Assembly (NCBI RefSeq): GCF_011634775.1
Contig: NZ_JAALXT010000001.1
Span: 248,001 to 312,000, forward strand
Direction of reading: 5' to 3'
DNA from: Thalassoroseus pseudoceratinae
Lineage (GTDB): Bacteria > Planctomycetota > Planctomycetia > Planctomycetales > Planctomycetaceae
DNA: 64,000 nt
Part shown: piece after piece, positions 17,854 through 27,163 of the stretch
How positions within the stretch are numbered: position 1 is the stretch's first letter
Layout: each line of letters opens with the position of its first letter
Program-made: the position numbers and the translations under genes
Notes under the pieces: generated by a model
The model's input: only the letters and a program-made list of their open reading frames with translations
Databases searched by the model: none
What the model was told of the DNA's origin: nothing

Positions 17854-20742
17854 ATGGGGAGTCTTCCGAGAGTGTCACTTCCGAATGAGCCAGCCTATGT
17901 GACCTATTCCCGTGGAGGTCGACAGAATCGTGTCGATCTTGGCGAGACGCGAACTGTGTTCGGACGTGGACGTGATTGTCACGTTGTTTTACCACTCAAG
18001 GGTGTTTCCCGCGTCCACTTCGAGATCCTGCGTGTCGAGTCCGATTGGTTTGTCCATGACCTGGAGAGTACCAACCACACGTTCGTCAACAAACGGCAAG
18101 TCAGTCAAGTTCGACTCGAAGACGGTGATCAACTCACGCTTGGCCCACCCGGTTTGGTTCCGGTGACATTGGTGTTTCACGCTCCGTCGTCCCGGGTCGA
18201 GGATCCTGAGGACGCGGAGCCGGTCCCGGAAGATTTTTGGGACCAGAGCGAACCGTTGATGCAGGTCGACAAGGAATCGCCCAGCGCGAATGCTCCTGAC
18301 GAAGTCGAATTCAAAGCGGAAGCCGACCCATCGTCGGCTCCGAGCGTCAACGCCATGATCAATATGGCGGATTACGAGAAGCGAATTACGCCGACCAATC
18401 AAGATTCACCGAATCTGGAAGCTGGTAAGTCGAGCGTGCTCAATGCCTTGAGCACAAGTTCTCGGGACTTCAAAGTTCCCCAGTCGCATTCGGGCTTGGT
18501 GGACTCCGCCGTGATTATTGGTTTGTTCACTCGCATGGGGCATGCGTTGCTGAAAAGCGAAACGCTGGACGAGATGTTGGACCAAGTCCTGCGATTGGGC
18601 TTCGAGGAACTGCCGGCCGAGCGTGGCTCGGTTTGGCTTGTCGATACGGGCGAGGGAACCGTCTCGAATCGAGCCACGTTCCATAAAAACCCGGATCGCT
18701 CCGAACGCATCGTGGTCAGTCGCACGATCGTCAACAAGGCGGTACGTGCGAAGCAGTCGCTGCTGGTGAGCAATGCGGTCGAGGAATTCGCGGGGGTTCA
18801 CAGTATTGACCAAGCGAATATCCGGTCCGCGATTTGTGCCCCCTTGTACTTGGAAGGGCGGGTACTCGGTTTCATTTATGTCGACTCTGTGAGCAATTGG
18901 ATTGCGTTCTCAGAGCAGCACCTCGAAATTCTGACAGCCTTGGCAATTTTCGCGGCGGTCGGCGTCGAAAAATGGCAGATGCAGGAGAAGGCCGACGAAG
19001 AGCGAAGGCAGCGACAAGAAGTCCGTCTGCGTGTCGAAGCGTTGCTCGACGTGGCGGCGACGATGTCGTCTCACTTGGATACCCGCCGCCTGATGGCCAC
19101 GATCATGAGTCGCGCTCGTGAGCTACTGGGTGCGGAGCGGGCCAGCGTGTTTCTGGTCGATCGTGGCAAGAACGAATTGTATTCCACGTTCATCGAAGGA
19201 GCGGAAGCGGAAGTGCGGTTTCCCATCGGTGTTGGAATCGCCGGTCATGTGGCCAGCACCGGTCTGCCGGTCAACATTCCCGATGCCCACGCCGACGAGC
19301 GATTCAACCCGGCCGTCGATCGGGCGACCGGCTATCGGACGCGAAGTGTGCTCTGCATGCCTCTCGTGAGCAAAAGCGGCGAGGTTGTCGGCGTCACACA
19401 GTTGGTCAACAAGAGTGCCGGCGGTTTTACTGATGAAGACGAAGAACTCTTCCGGGCGTTCTGTGGGCAAGCGGCCATCGCCATGGAAAACGCCGCTTTG
19501 TTCGATGAAGCTCTCGAGATGCGGAATTATCTTGAGGGCATTATGCAGAGTATCAGCCAAATCGTGCTGACGCTCAACGAAAAAGGACAACTCGTCAGCA
19601 ACAACCGCCCATTTGAACGACTACTCGGTGGGCAGTTGGCAGAGATGCAAACGAAGTCGTTCACGGAATGGTGGCCGGGCAATCGAAACGCTGATTTGGT
19701 GGAGCACATCCAGCGTGTCTACGATGATCCGACCCCGATTTACGCAGCCGATGTCGACTTGAACGGCAGCGGTCATCCGGTTTCGTTCAACTACAATATC
19801 GTTCCGCTACGTGATCCGAAGGGCAATCACGATGGTGTGGTCATCGTGCTAGAGGACATTACCGAACGAAAACGAGCCATGACGACTTTGGGACGCTACA
19901 TGTCCCCCGTGTTGGCTCAGAAAGTTCTCGACGAAGGTGGCGATCGCCTCGGTGGAGTCCGGCAAGATGTGACCGTCTTATTTTCCGATATTCGCGGCTA
20001 CACGTCGCTGACCGAGTCGTTGGATGCCGGTCGGATCGTCGAAATCCTGAATGCATACTTCTCATTGATGGTCGACGGGGTGTTCGCGGAAGGTGGGGTG
20101 CTCGATAAGTATATCGGCGACGCCTTGATGGCCGTCTTCGGAGTGCCGTTCGTGCGAGACGATGATGCCGTTCGCGCATGCCGATCCGCCCTGCGAATGC
20201 AACGGGCACTCAAAGAGTTCAATCAATGGCTCTCTAAATCGGAGTTGCCGCCGGTCGGTATTGGCATCGGCATCAGCACGGGCACCGTCATCACGGGCAA
20301 CATCGGATCGGAACGCCGATTGGAATATACTTGCATCGGCGACAGCGTGAATGTGGCATCGCGGTTGGAAGGTGCCACCAAAACTTACGGTACAACGATC
20401 ATCATCAGTGAATTCACCCGTGCCGAAGTCGCCGACGAATTTCTCATCCGTGAATTGGACTTAATCCGGGTCGTTGGTAAACAACAACCGTTGCGAATTT
20501 ATGAACTCATCGGTGATTTGCAGCACGACATCGACCCCCGAATTCTCCGTGCGATCCCGCACTATCGGTCTGGTTTAGACGCCTACCGTCGAGGCCATTG
20601 GGAATCTGCGGGCCGGGCGTTTCAATCCGTCTTGGATTTGATTGACGACCCGCCGTCCAGACTCTTTCAGAAACGCTGCCGAGCGATGATGGAAAACCCG
20701 GTCGAAGACTGGGACGGCGTGTGGGACATGACGCAAAAGTAG
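17854..20742 (+). CDS. FHA-GAF-GAF-PAS class III adenylate cyclase
   Basis: 962 residues from the ATG at 17854; the frame stays open to a TTG at 17770. Domains in order: FHA (residues about 34-97, FGRGRDCHVVL...GVSRVHFEI), a polar linker, GAF1 (about 237-372), GAF2 (about 410-557), PAS (about 560-672) and a class III cyclase domain (about 705-872). Metal-binding Asp712 (LFSDIRGYTS) and Asp756 (KYIGDALMAVFG) are present, as are Lys752 and Asp830 (CIGDSVNVASRLE), the pair that selects adenine, so cAMP is the expected product. A TPR-like tail (YRSGLDAYRRGHWESAGRAF) ends it. FHA binds phosphothreonine, suggesting control by a Ser/Thr kinase. Cytoplasmic; no TM is seen. Confidence 0.93.
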   Translation: MGSLPRVSLPNEPAYVTYSRGGRQNRVDLGETRTVFGRGRDCHVVLPLKGVSRVHFEILRVESDWFVHDLESTNHTFVNKRQVSQVRLEDGDQLTLGPPGLVPVTLVFHAPSSRVEDPEDAEPVPEDFWDQSEPLMQVDKESPSANAPDEVEFKAEADPSSAPSVNAMINMADYEKRITPTNQDSPNLEAGKSSVLNALSTSSRDFKVPQSHSGLVDSAVIIGLFTRMGHALLKSETLDEMLDQVLRLGFEELPAERGSVWLVDTGEGTVSNRATFHKNPDRSERIVVSRTIVNKAVRAKQSLLVSNAVEEFAGVHSIDQANIRSAICAPLYLEGRVLGFIYVDSVSNWIAFSEQHLEILTALAIFAAVGVEKWQMQEKADEERRQRQEVRLRVEALLDVAATMSSHLDTRRLMATIMSRARELLGAERASVFLVDRGKNELYSTFIEGAEAEVRFPIGVGIAGHVASTGLPVNIPDAHADERFNPAVDRATGYRTRSVLCMPLVSKSGEVVGVTQLVNKSAGGFTDEDEELFRAFCGQAAIAMENAALFDEALEMRNYLEGIMQSISQIVLTLNEKGQLVSNNRPFERLLGGQLAEMQTKSFTEWWPGNRNADLVEHIQRVYDDPTPIYAADVDLNGSGHPVSFNYNIVPLRDPKGNHDGVVIVLEDITERKRAMTTLGRYMSPVLAQKVLDEGGDRLGGVRQDVTVLFSDIRGYTSLTESLDAGRIVEILNAYFSLMVDGVFAEGGVLDKYIGDALMAVFGVPFVRDDDAVRACRSALRMQRALKEFNQWLSKSELPPVGIGIGISTGTVITGNIGSERRLEYTCIGDSVNVASRLEGATKTYGTTIIISEFTRAEVADEFLIRELDLIRVVGKQQPLRIYELIGDLQHDIDPRILRAIPHYRSGLDAYRRGHWESAGRAFQSVLDLIDDPPSRLFQKRCRAMMENPVEDWDGVWDMTQK

Positions 20743-20769
20743 GTGGCCAATTGTGGCGAGTGTGAATCG

Positions 20770-20810
20770 ATCAAGCCTGGCACAACCGTGTCGGTCGTGC
20801 CAGGCTTGAT
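20770..20810. terminator. 14-bp perfect hairpin between convergent genes
   Basis: ATCAAGCCTGGCAC at 20770-20783 pairs without mismatch with GTGCCAGGCTTGAT at 20797-20810, with a 13-base loop. It lies between the cyclase stop (20742) and the TolC-family stop (20855). The core GTGCCAGGCTT occurs once more at 20877-20887 inside the TolC-family gene. Confidence 0.7.
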
Positions 20811-20854
20811 GTTGATCCCCATCCCCGACAAGACGTCAGGGCATCACACCGTGA

Positions 20855-23074
20855 CTACTCGGTCCCTAATCGTGCCGTGCCAGGCTTCGCAAAGAGACTT
20901 TCGTGCTGCTCGCCTTCGGTCGACGGAACTGGCAACGTCCAGTTGATCAGTTCTTCCTCCCTGTCATCTGACTCCGGTTCGGGAGCGGGGGCGAGTGGTG
21001 CCGGGTTGTCCAATTGGAAATCTTCCTTCGGAATCGGACCGACTTCTGGTGGAAGTGGTGCGAGGAGTTCGTCCAACGTCGGCTGCATGGCTTCCGTCGG
21101 TGTGAACGGCATCATCTCTTGAGTTTCGCCGGTCGCGAACGGTTCCGGAGTTGAATGCAGTAGCGGATCGGCTTCGAATGCATGAGTTCTTGCCCACGCC
21201 TGTCGCAATGCCATCGTATAGGCCTGCGGGTCCCAACCACCTTCGGCCAACTGCACGTTGTTTTGCATCAACAACGTACCTTTACGGTAGTGCATTTCCG
21301 CAATCGCTTGGTTGTATTCGATCAAGCTTCGGAAGTACGCCACTTCCGACTGAGCCACGGCGGTCTGGGCACGCAACAGCAAGTCGACAGTCGTTTCCTG
21401 ACGTCCCGCGTCGTAACTCGCACGGGTCGCCGCCAAACGCTTCCGAGACGCTTCTCGACGATTGAAGTTGGTTCTCGCGGTTCTGTAAGCACGATCCAAC
21501 CGCCGGAATGCCTCAGCCAATTCGTGACTGACTTCCAACTCCTGTGCCGCCAATGCCGCACGAGCTTTCGCGACTTGCAGTTCTTGATTGCGAACCTGCG
21601 TTTTCGCCAGTCGCAATCCGATCGGAACGAAGAATTCGAATCCCAGCGTCCAACCGGTTTGGTCGCCTTGCGTGAGAGTTTCGTAGGCCGAGTTCAAACC
21701 CTGCATGGTGTCGCCAGAGTCGTCGTCCATGCTGCCAAAGAGTTGGTCGCCGAACATATTGACTTGGTAACTCGACACGAAATCGAAACGCGGTCGAGCC
21801 ACACTTCGGGCCGCTTGCAGACTGAGTTCAAAACTCTTGAGCTGCCACTTCTGACGACGAAGCTCCACACGGTTCGTGAGGGCCTCGGCGAGCGAGATAT
21901 CCCAGTTTGGAACAATTTCCGCCGTTGTGGGCGTGTCGATCGGACGTAGAATTGTGCCGTCACCCGGTGGCAGATTCAGCAATCGACGCAATCGGGCTTC
22001 GGTGCTGTAGAGTTCCGCGAGTGCCGACTCCGCCCGAGCACGCGCGTCGAAATACGTTTCCTGTGCTTGTGCTTCGTCGGTGATCGAACGGCGTCCGGCT
22101 TCCAAATCTGCCCGCAGTGTTCGCCACGTTCCCAAGGCTGCATCTCGGGAAACGACTTCGGCGTCCCAAGTTCGGTAGGCCAACGCGAGATTCCAGTAGG
22201 AGTCTTCGACGTCTTTCAAAAGATTTCGCACGGCCAATTGGAAGTCTGCGATGGAAATGCTGGTGTTGATCCGCGAAATCACGACCCCTTGGTTCACCCC
22301 AACAACGCCACGAATCGCTTGCGAGATCGGACCGGCAATCCGCGTGTACTCCATACCGTGTCCGGCCAGCAGCGGCTGACGGTATTCCGTCGAAACCTGC
22401 CCCGTGAACACCGACGGAAACAACCGCGAGGGCACATTGTTCCCCGAGTAGCTCACGTCATGCTGGACCGCAAGAATCCCGCCGTTGGCCAACGTTTTCT
22501 GAATTCGAGTCTGAAACTGGGCGCCTTCTTCCGCGAGTGTCTGCCCCGGACGCAAACCGCCCGATGTGAACAGATTGTTCTGTACCTGTTCGTTTCGACT
22601 CCAAGTCAAACTGCTCGTCAATTGAGCGTCGAAATCAGCCAACGCCGCCTCAACGCCGCGGTTTCCGAACAGAACACCGGTCTCGCTCAGCGCCGGATCG
22701 TACACACTCGGCGCACTGACTGTGTTTCGCAGAAGCGTATTATTGGGTGAGAAGAACGAGCCTTGATCCCGAATAATTTCACTCGAAGCCAATGCCGTAT
22801 GGATTGCTTCACTCAAGGTGATATCGCGAACTTCCCGTCGTTCCGGATTCGTGATGCGTAACGGAGCTTCCGAACCGGCAAGCGGGTCGTCTTCGAACGT
22901 CTCAACGTGTGTTGGAAAATCGACTTCCGTCGCGACCTCACGGTAGTACTCCAGCTCGCTATCGCGGAGGGCGAGGTATCGCTCAGGAATTCCCTTCATT
23001 TGGGCACAACCAACGGCAAAACACGTTAGTAACAAAAGTGCCCGAGAAGGTCGGCCCAGCCGACGATCCATCAT
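20855..23074 (-). CDS. TolC-family outer-membrane factor (lipoprotein)
   Basis: 739 residues from the ATG at 23074 with GGAG upstream; an ATG lies directly after it. A lipoprotein-type signal (ALLLLTCFAVGC) is followed by a plug-like N-terminal region and two OEP repeats: long amphipathic helices such as DFQLAVRNLLKDVEDSYWNL and LGTWRTLRADLEAGRRSITD, then LSLQAARSVARPRFDFVSSY and RNQELQVAKARAALAAQELE. TolC-type trimers form the exit duct for RND or ABC efflux. It is longer than standard TolC (about 450) because of N- and C-terminal extensions, the last 100 residues being Pro/Glu-rich. No inner-membrane partner is adjacent. Confidence 0.88.
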   Translation of the reverse strand: MMDRRLGRPSRALLLLTCFAVGCAQMKGIPERYLALRDSELEYYREVATEVDFPTHVETFEDDPLAGSEAPLRITNPERREVRDITLSEAIHTALASSEIIRDQGSFFSPNNTLLRNTVSAPSVYDPALSETGVLFGNRGVEAALADFDAQLTSSLTWSRNEQVQNNLFTSGGLRPGQTLAEEGAQFQTRIQKTLANGGILAVQHDVSYSGNNVPSRLFPSVFTGQVSTEYRQPLLAGHGMEYTRIAGPISQAIRGVVGVNQGVVISRINTSISIADFQLAVRNLLKDVEDSYWNLALAYRTWDAEVVSRDAALGTWRTLRADLEAGRRSITDEAQAQETYFDARARAESALAELYSTEARLRRLLNLPPGDGTILRPIDTPTTAEIVPNWDISLAEALTNRVELRRQKWQLKSFELSLQAARSVARPRFDFVSSYQVNMFGDQLFGSMDDDSGDTMQGLNSAYETLTQGDQTGWTLGFEFFVPIGLRLAKTQVRNQELQVAKARAALAAQELEVSHELAEAFRRLDRAYRTARTNFNRREASRKRLAATRASYDAGRQETTVDLLLRAQTAVAQSEVAYFRSLIEYNQAIAEMHYRKGTLLMQNNVQLAEGGWDPQAYTMALRQAWARTHAFEADPLLHSTPEPFATGETQEMMPFTPTEAMQPTLDELLAPLPPEVGPIPKEDFQLDNPAPLAPAPEPESDDREEELINWTLPVPSTEGEQHESLFAKPGTARLGTE

Positions 23075-23346
23075 AGTTTGTCTCCAGCGAGGCGAAGGAT
23101 CGGCCATCCGCATGGCGTGTCAGTTCCAATAGTCAACGGTCGGCGCAATCCGCCGATACAATCGGTATCGGTTGACTAATCGGACCATCTGCATCGGAAT
23201 TCCTAATTTTTGAGATTCGGCGCGCGGAAAGTCCTTAAGTGTCGCTGGTTAGACGGTTTGACATTCATGAATCAATCGAGTCTGATGTGTTCTTACGTCA
23301 AATTTTCGAACCACCCGCCGAATCTCCAAGAAGGATTCCCCATTCG

Positions 23347-24549
23347 ATGAGGAAGAACACTTACACGCTGATCCCGTGTCTTTTGGTCATTTCCGTGCTG
23401 ACCGGCACGATGCTCTGGCCAGACTCCACGAAACCGATCGTTCTATCTGGTGCACGGACGGTCATCGACGCCGCCGATTACAAGACTCTTCAAGCTGCCC
23501 TCGATGCCGTTCCGGAAGAAGGCGGTCTTGTTCGTCTTCCACCAGGGCGATTCGAGCTTTCCGAACCGCTGCGAATCGAACGAAGTGACATTCACATCAA
23601 AGGTGCCGGAACGTCCACTCAGCTTGTGAACACCAACCAAGATGGTCAGCCCACGATTCTGGTCGCTCATCCCACGCGGAAGGAAGTCGCGAAAAAAGAC
23701 CGGCTATGGCGAGTGCAAATCAGCGATCTCCGTGTTGTCGGACAAGAAAAGAGTGGGCATGGCATTTTGGCGGAGTTCGTGAACGAGATTTATCTCGAAG
23801 GCGTGACCGTGAGTGAGCACGGCGGCGATGGCATTCGGCTCGACTTCTGCTATGAAGACCCACGCGTGTGTGACTGTTTGATCACGTACAACAAGAAAGT
23901 CGGCCTCAATTTGATCGGCTGCCACGACATTGTCGTTTCCGCCAACCACTTCGAAGAAAACCAAGATGCCGTGCGATGCGCAGATGGCTACAACCTCTGC
24001 ATGAACGGAAACAACCTGGACGACCATCTCCGCCACGGTGTTGTTGTGGAAAATACCTATGGTTCCGTGGTTTCCGGAAACATGATTGAGGAATGCAACG
24101 GCACGGGCATTATCCTGGATCGCGACTGTTACGGAGACACCCTGAGCGCGAATGTGATCGCTCACAACGGTTCCGGAATCGATCTGAAAGACGGCCACGG
24201 GTGTGCTGTCAGTGCGAACACCTTCACGATCAACAAGGATTTTGGTCTGCGGATCAGCCCGAATAGCGGGCGAATCACCGTCACCGGCAACAGTTTTTCT
24301 AACAGTTACATTGGCGACGACAAAGTTCGCCGAGCCGAGAATGATCTGGCGGCCGGCGGCTTGATTCTCGAAAAGACCCGCGAGATTACCATCACGGGCA
24401 ACGGTTTCTCTTCCGTCCGACCGAAAGCAATTGCTGTCACGGAGCCAACGGAAAACATCTTGGTTGACGGCAACGTGTTCACGGATGTGGAAGCGGAACT
24501 CAACAAACTTTCGCCGAACGCAACCGGCAACAATCTCGTCTCCGAATGA
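23347..24549 (+). CDS. Right-handed parallel beta-helix protein
   Basis: 400 residues from the ATG at 23347, with an N-terminal signal or TM segment (YTLIPCLLVISVLTGTMLW). After DYKTLQAALDAVPEEGGLVR, the usual entry of pectate-lyase-like folds, come about ten beta-helix coils of the NosD/PbH1 type with a 'N.....G..l.....g..i..N.f' rhythm (for instance DIVVSANHFEENQDAVRCAD, GTGIILDRDCYGDTLSANVI). The fold suggests binding or cleavage of polysaccharide, but I cannot point to a catalytic set. It is exported or anchored. It is convergent with the 83-residue gene, with 33 bases between. Confidence 0.85.
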   Translation: MRKNTYTLIPCLLVISVLTGTMLWPDSTKPIVLSGARTVIDAADYKTLQAALDAVPEEGGLVRLPPGRFELSEPLRIERSDIHIKGAGTSTQLVNTNQDGQPTILVAHPTRKEVAKKDRLWRVQISDLRVVGQEKSGHGILAEFVNEIYLEGVTVSEHGGDGIRLDFCYEDPRVCDCLITYNKKVGLNLIGCHDIVVSANHFEENQDAVRCADGYNLCMNGNNLDDHLRHGVVVENTYGSVVSGNMIEECNGTGIILDRDCYGDTLSANVIAHNGSGIDLKDGHGCAVSANTFTINKDFGLRISPNSGRITVTGNSFSNSYIGDDKVRRAENDLAAGGLILEKTREITITGNGFSSVRPKAIAVTEPTENILVDGNVFTDVEAELNKLSPNATGNNLVSE

Positions 24550-24582
24550 TCCCGAACGGCCAATTTGCTTGTTCACACGCTT

Positions 24583-24834
24583 TCAGAGACCGCGAAAAAC
24601 CTTCGCGTTCCCGGTTTCAGCATCGATCGAAATAGCAATAAGTTGACCGCCGTCATCAACCGTCATACCGGACGGCGGCGGCTTCAGATACGTGACAATC
24701 CAACTGGCCGGTGAGGAATACCGACCAGTCCGTTCTTCGCGAAAGTCGCAGCCTGCGAACATGTGCTTCGTGGTTCCCCGCACTTTTTTGAGTCGATCGT
24801 TTGCAATCTGAATCGCCATTGCTTCGTCGATCAT
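24583..24834 (-). CDS. 83-residue PepSY-like small protein
   Basis: Starts at the ATG at 24834 with TTAGGAG seven bases upstream; a longer open frame reaching 25131 is not needed. The sequence MIDEAMAIQIANDRLKKVRG, then SSPASWIVTYLKPP and QLIAISIDAETGNAKVFRG, has the helix-then-W.V.y...vD..TG.v layout of PepSY-like and some NTF2-fold immunity proteins. Both are guesses from pattern. There is no signal peptide. The inverted-repeat element at 24870-24943 lies just upstream of its ribosome-binding site, so it would be part of the leader if the transcript begins further up. Confidence 0.75.
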   Translation of the reverse strand: MIDEAMAIQIANDRLKKVRGTTKHMFAGCDFREERTGRYSSPASWIVTYLKPPPSGMTVDDGGQLIAISIDAETGNAKVFRGL

Positions 24835-24869
24835 GTTTGCTCTCCTAAAAGTGCGAGAAACTCGTGCGC

Positions 24870-24943
24870 GGGTGCCACTGGCTTTGCCAGTGAAAGCATT
24901 TGAACGTTGAACCTTTATCGCACTGGCGAAGCTAGTGGCCCCC
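24870..24943. repeat. Nested inverted-repeat element (REP/MITE-like)
   Basis: Left arm 24870-24892 and right arm 24921-24943 are inverted copies matching at 20 of 23 positions, with a 28-base spacer. Each arm contains its own small palindrome (left CACTGGC-TTT-GCCAGTG). Five T follow the right arm on the plus strand. The structure is that of a mobile or REP-like palindromic element rather than a simple terminator. Confidence 0.6.
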
Positions 24944-25051
24944 TTTTTCGAGTTCAGTGTGCCAAGGCTCATAGAGTCGGGCGGATCGACGTGAACTTGC
25001 TGGAAACACGGCTCACAGAGCTGTGGCACATTGCGGTCGATAGGCAAACAT

Positions 25052-25357
25052 TTACAGCAGCGCCAGAAACTCACGCATTTCTCCCGCGGCGTGGGCGTCG
25101 TTGACACGGTCGGCGACTTTGATGCCGTCATTGATCACCGCCCGCGCCTCGTCAACCTTCTTGAGTTCGGCGAGCGTCTGCGCTTTCTGAAAATACGACG
25201 GCACGTGTTCGGCATCGCGTTCGAGCACGTCATCGAAAACTTGGATGGCTTGCTCGTGATCGCCGGCGCTACGATGCGCCATCGCCAATGCATATCGCAG
25301 GAAGACGTCGTCCGGATCGGACTCCAACATCGCTTCCAATTGTTGCGGGCTGGGCAT
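25052..25357 (-). CDS. Small TPR protein
   Basis: 101 residues from the ATG at 25357, preceded by AAAAGGA. MPSPQQLEAMLESDPDDVFL leads to about two tetratricopeptide repeats: RYALAMAHRSAGDHEQAIQV with FDDVLERDAEHVPSYF, and QKAQTLAELKKVDEARAVIN. TPRs mediate protein contacts, so this is probably an adaptor; the partner is unknown. Cytoplasmic. It is on the same strand as the 83-residue gene, separated from it by the inverted-repeat element. Confidence 0.85.
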   Translation of the reverse strand: MPSPQQLEAMLESDPDDVFLRYALAMAHRSAGDHEQAIQVFDDVLERDAEHVPSYFQKAQTLAELKKVDEARAVINDGIKVADRVNDAHAAGEMREFLALL

Positions 25358-25706
25358 GGTCGAGTCCTTTTCGGTGAGAATACAGGAGGTTTGCAAGGTT
25401 TAGGATTAGTTTGCCGAACGCTCCGGTTCCGTATCAAAGGCAGGAACCGTTCGCTATCCGGTTAGGCAAGTTATGCGTCATCGGCCCCGGCGTTTCAAGG
25501 GTGCTTGGCGGTGCGGACGATGTCTCAATCTGCGGAGACCTGAAGGAGCGTTCTCCGGTCGGCCAAAGGAATGAGGCACTCACTGGACTGCAACTCAAAC
25601 GGGCATTGCGTGTTCGGCTCGGGATTTCACAGTCGTATTGCGGCTTTGAAATCCGTCGCGCCCAACCGACACGCCCGGTTGACCAGCGTATCGACTGAAC
25701 CGGCCT
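25358..25706. other. Divergent intergenic region
   Basis: 349 bases between the TPR gene and the HtrA-like gene. Short open frames exist on both strands but have no start signal or recognisable product. I see no clear promoter or hairpin. Confidence 0.4.
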
Positions 25707-27077
25707 ATGATTAGACGTATTCTGCCATACGGACTCTGTCTGGCGTTCCAAGTCGTGTGGCTGTCGCTCGCGTCGGCTTCGGAACTCCGCCAGACGCCCA
25801 TTGTCCGGGCTGTCAAACGGGCGCAAGCGTCCGCGATCAATATCCATAGCGAAAAAACTGCCTCGGCGGACACACTTTTCGCCCCGCATAAAAGCCGAAA
25901 AGTCAACGGCATGGGGACGGGAATTGTGATCGACGAACGCGGCTACATCGCGACGAACCATCACGTCGTTAAAGGTGTCGACGTCTTGCGTTGCACGCTC
26001 AAAGACGGTGGAACTTATACCGCACGTGTTCTCACGTACGATGCCGCCAAAGACTTGGCGATCATCAAAATCGAGCCGAGTACTCCCTTGCCAATTATGC
26101 CATTGGGAACCTCGTCGGACTTGATGCTCGGTGAGACCGTGATCGCCGTCGGCAACGCCTATGGTTACGAACATACCGTGACCTGTGGGATTCTCAGTTC
26201 GTTGTCGCGAGATGTCGAAGTCAATGAGACTCAATCCTACGACAACCTGCTGCAAACCGATGCCAGCATCAACCCCGGCAACAGCGGCGGGCCGTTGCTC
26301 AATATGGATGGCGATCTCATCGGGATCAACGTCGCGATTCGAGCCGGTGCCCAGCGGATTGGTTTTGCAATTCCCATCGATGATGCTCGGGAAACCATCG
26401 CTCAGTTGCTCAGCATTGAGCAGATCGACGGCACTTGGCACGGACTATTGGGGAATAGCTACAAAAAGGCTGAGGAACGTCGTTTTGAAGTTGTCACGAC
26501 GATGGTTGATAGCCCGGCTCGCAAAGCTGGCTTGAAAGCCGGTGATGTCGTGTTGCGTGTTGGCGATACACCGATTGTGGATGCCGTCGACTTTGAACGA
26601 GCTTGGATTGGCGTCCGCCCTGGCAACCAGAAAAAGGTTGTGATCCGACGAAACGGCGACGAGAAAACTCTCTCGATGGCCATTGAGAGCCGAGCCGGGA
26701 GTGGCACGAAGCCCGCTTACGGAATGCTCGCATCGGCAAATACCGATACCGAAATTGAAAGCAGCACCTGGAAAACGCTGGGCTTGCAATTGGCAAAGAC
26801 CAACTTGATCCAACTCGGTTCGCTTTCCTCCCGATATCGGGGTGGCATGAAAGTCACGGATGTCCGATCCGGCAGCCCGGCCGATCGGAATGGCATTCGC
26901 AAAGGTGATGTCCTGGTCGGACTCCATATCTGGGAAACCGTGAACGCCGAGAACGTGGCCTATGTGCTCGAGCATCCGAAATTGAATAACTTCAACCCGT
27001 TGAAGTTCTACATTCTTCGCGGAAGCGAAACCCTGTTCGGTCACTTGGCCATCCCGACGGAAATCGGCCAAAAATAG
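25707..27077 (+). CDS. HtrA/DegP-like serine protease with two PDZ domains
   Basis: 456 residues. A signal peptide (about 1-25, ending ASASE) is followed by a trypsin-like domain with an intact triad: His86 in IATNHHVVKG, Asp116 in YDAAKDLAIIK and Ser193 in INPGNSGGPL. PDZ1 lies at about 250-340 (VDSPARKAGLKAGDVVLRVG) and PDZ2 at about 355-450 (VRSGSPADRNGIRKGDVLVG). DegP-type enzymes degrade or hold misfolded proteins in the periplasm. The length fits. A strong terminator follows, so it is probably monocistronic. Calling it degP itself would be too precise. Confidence 0.93.
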   Translation: MIRRILPYGLCLAFQVVWLSLASASELRQTPIVRAVKRAQASAINIHSEKTASADTLFAPHKSRKVNGMGTGIVIDERGYIATNHHVVKGVDVLRCTLKDGGTYTARVLTYDAAKDLAIIKIEPSTPLPIMPLGTSSDLMLGETVIAVGNAYGYEHTVTCGILSSLSRDVEVNETQSYDNLLQTDASINPGNSGGPLLNMDGDLIGINVAIRAGAQRIGFAIPIDDARETIAQLLSIEQIDGTWHGLLGNSYKKAEERRFEVVTTMVDSPARKAGLKAGDVVLRVGDTPIVDAVDFERAWIGVRPGNQKKVVIRRNGDEKTLSMAIESRAGSGTKPAYGMLASANTDTEIESSTWKTLGLQLAKTNLIQLGSLSSRYRGGMKVTDVRSGSPADRNGIRKGDVLVGLHIWETVNAENVAYVLEHPKLNNFNPLKFYILRGSETLFGHLAIPTEIGQK

Positions 27078-27123
27078 GCCTGGAACGACATCTGTTTGGC
27101 TGATACGAGTACCATTGAGTGAC

Positions 27124-27163
27124 AACACCCAGGCTGGTGATATTCACCTGCCTGGGTGTTTTT
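27124..27163 (+). terminator. Rho-independent terminator after HtrA-like gene
   Basis: AACACCCAGGC at 27124-27134 pairs perfectly with GCCTGGGTGTT at 27150-27160 and is followed by a run of T, 47 bases past the stop. Confidence 0.9.

Noticed and set aside
21182-21949. Open frame of 255 codons opposite the TolC-family gene
   Set aside because: Shadow frame; the minus-strand TolC helices are clearly the coding sense.
23704-24576. Open frame of 290 codons on the minus strand
   Set aside because: Mirror of the beta-helix gene; its sequence is the reverse of repeat coils and lacks a domain.
25434-26441. Open frame of 335 codons on the minus strand
   Set aside because: It is antisense to the HtrA-like protease, whose catalytic motifs are intact; no start signal and no recognisable domain.
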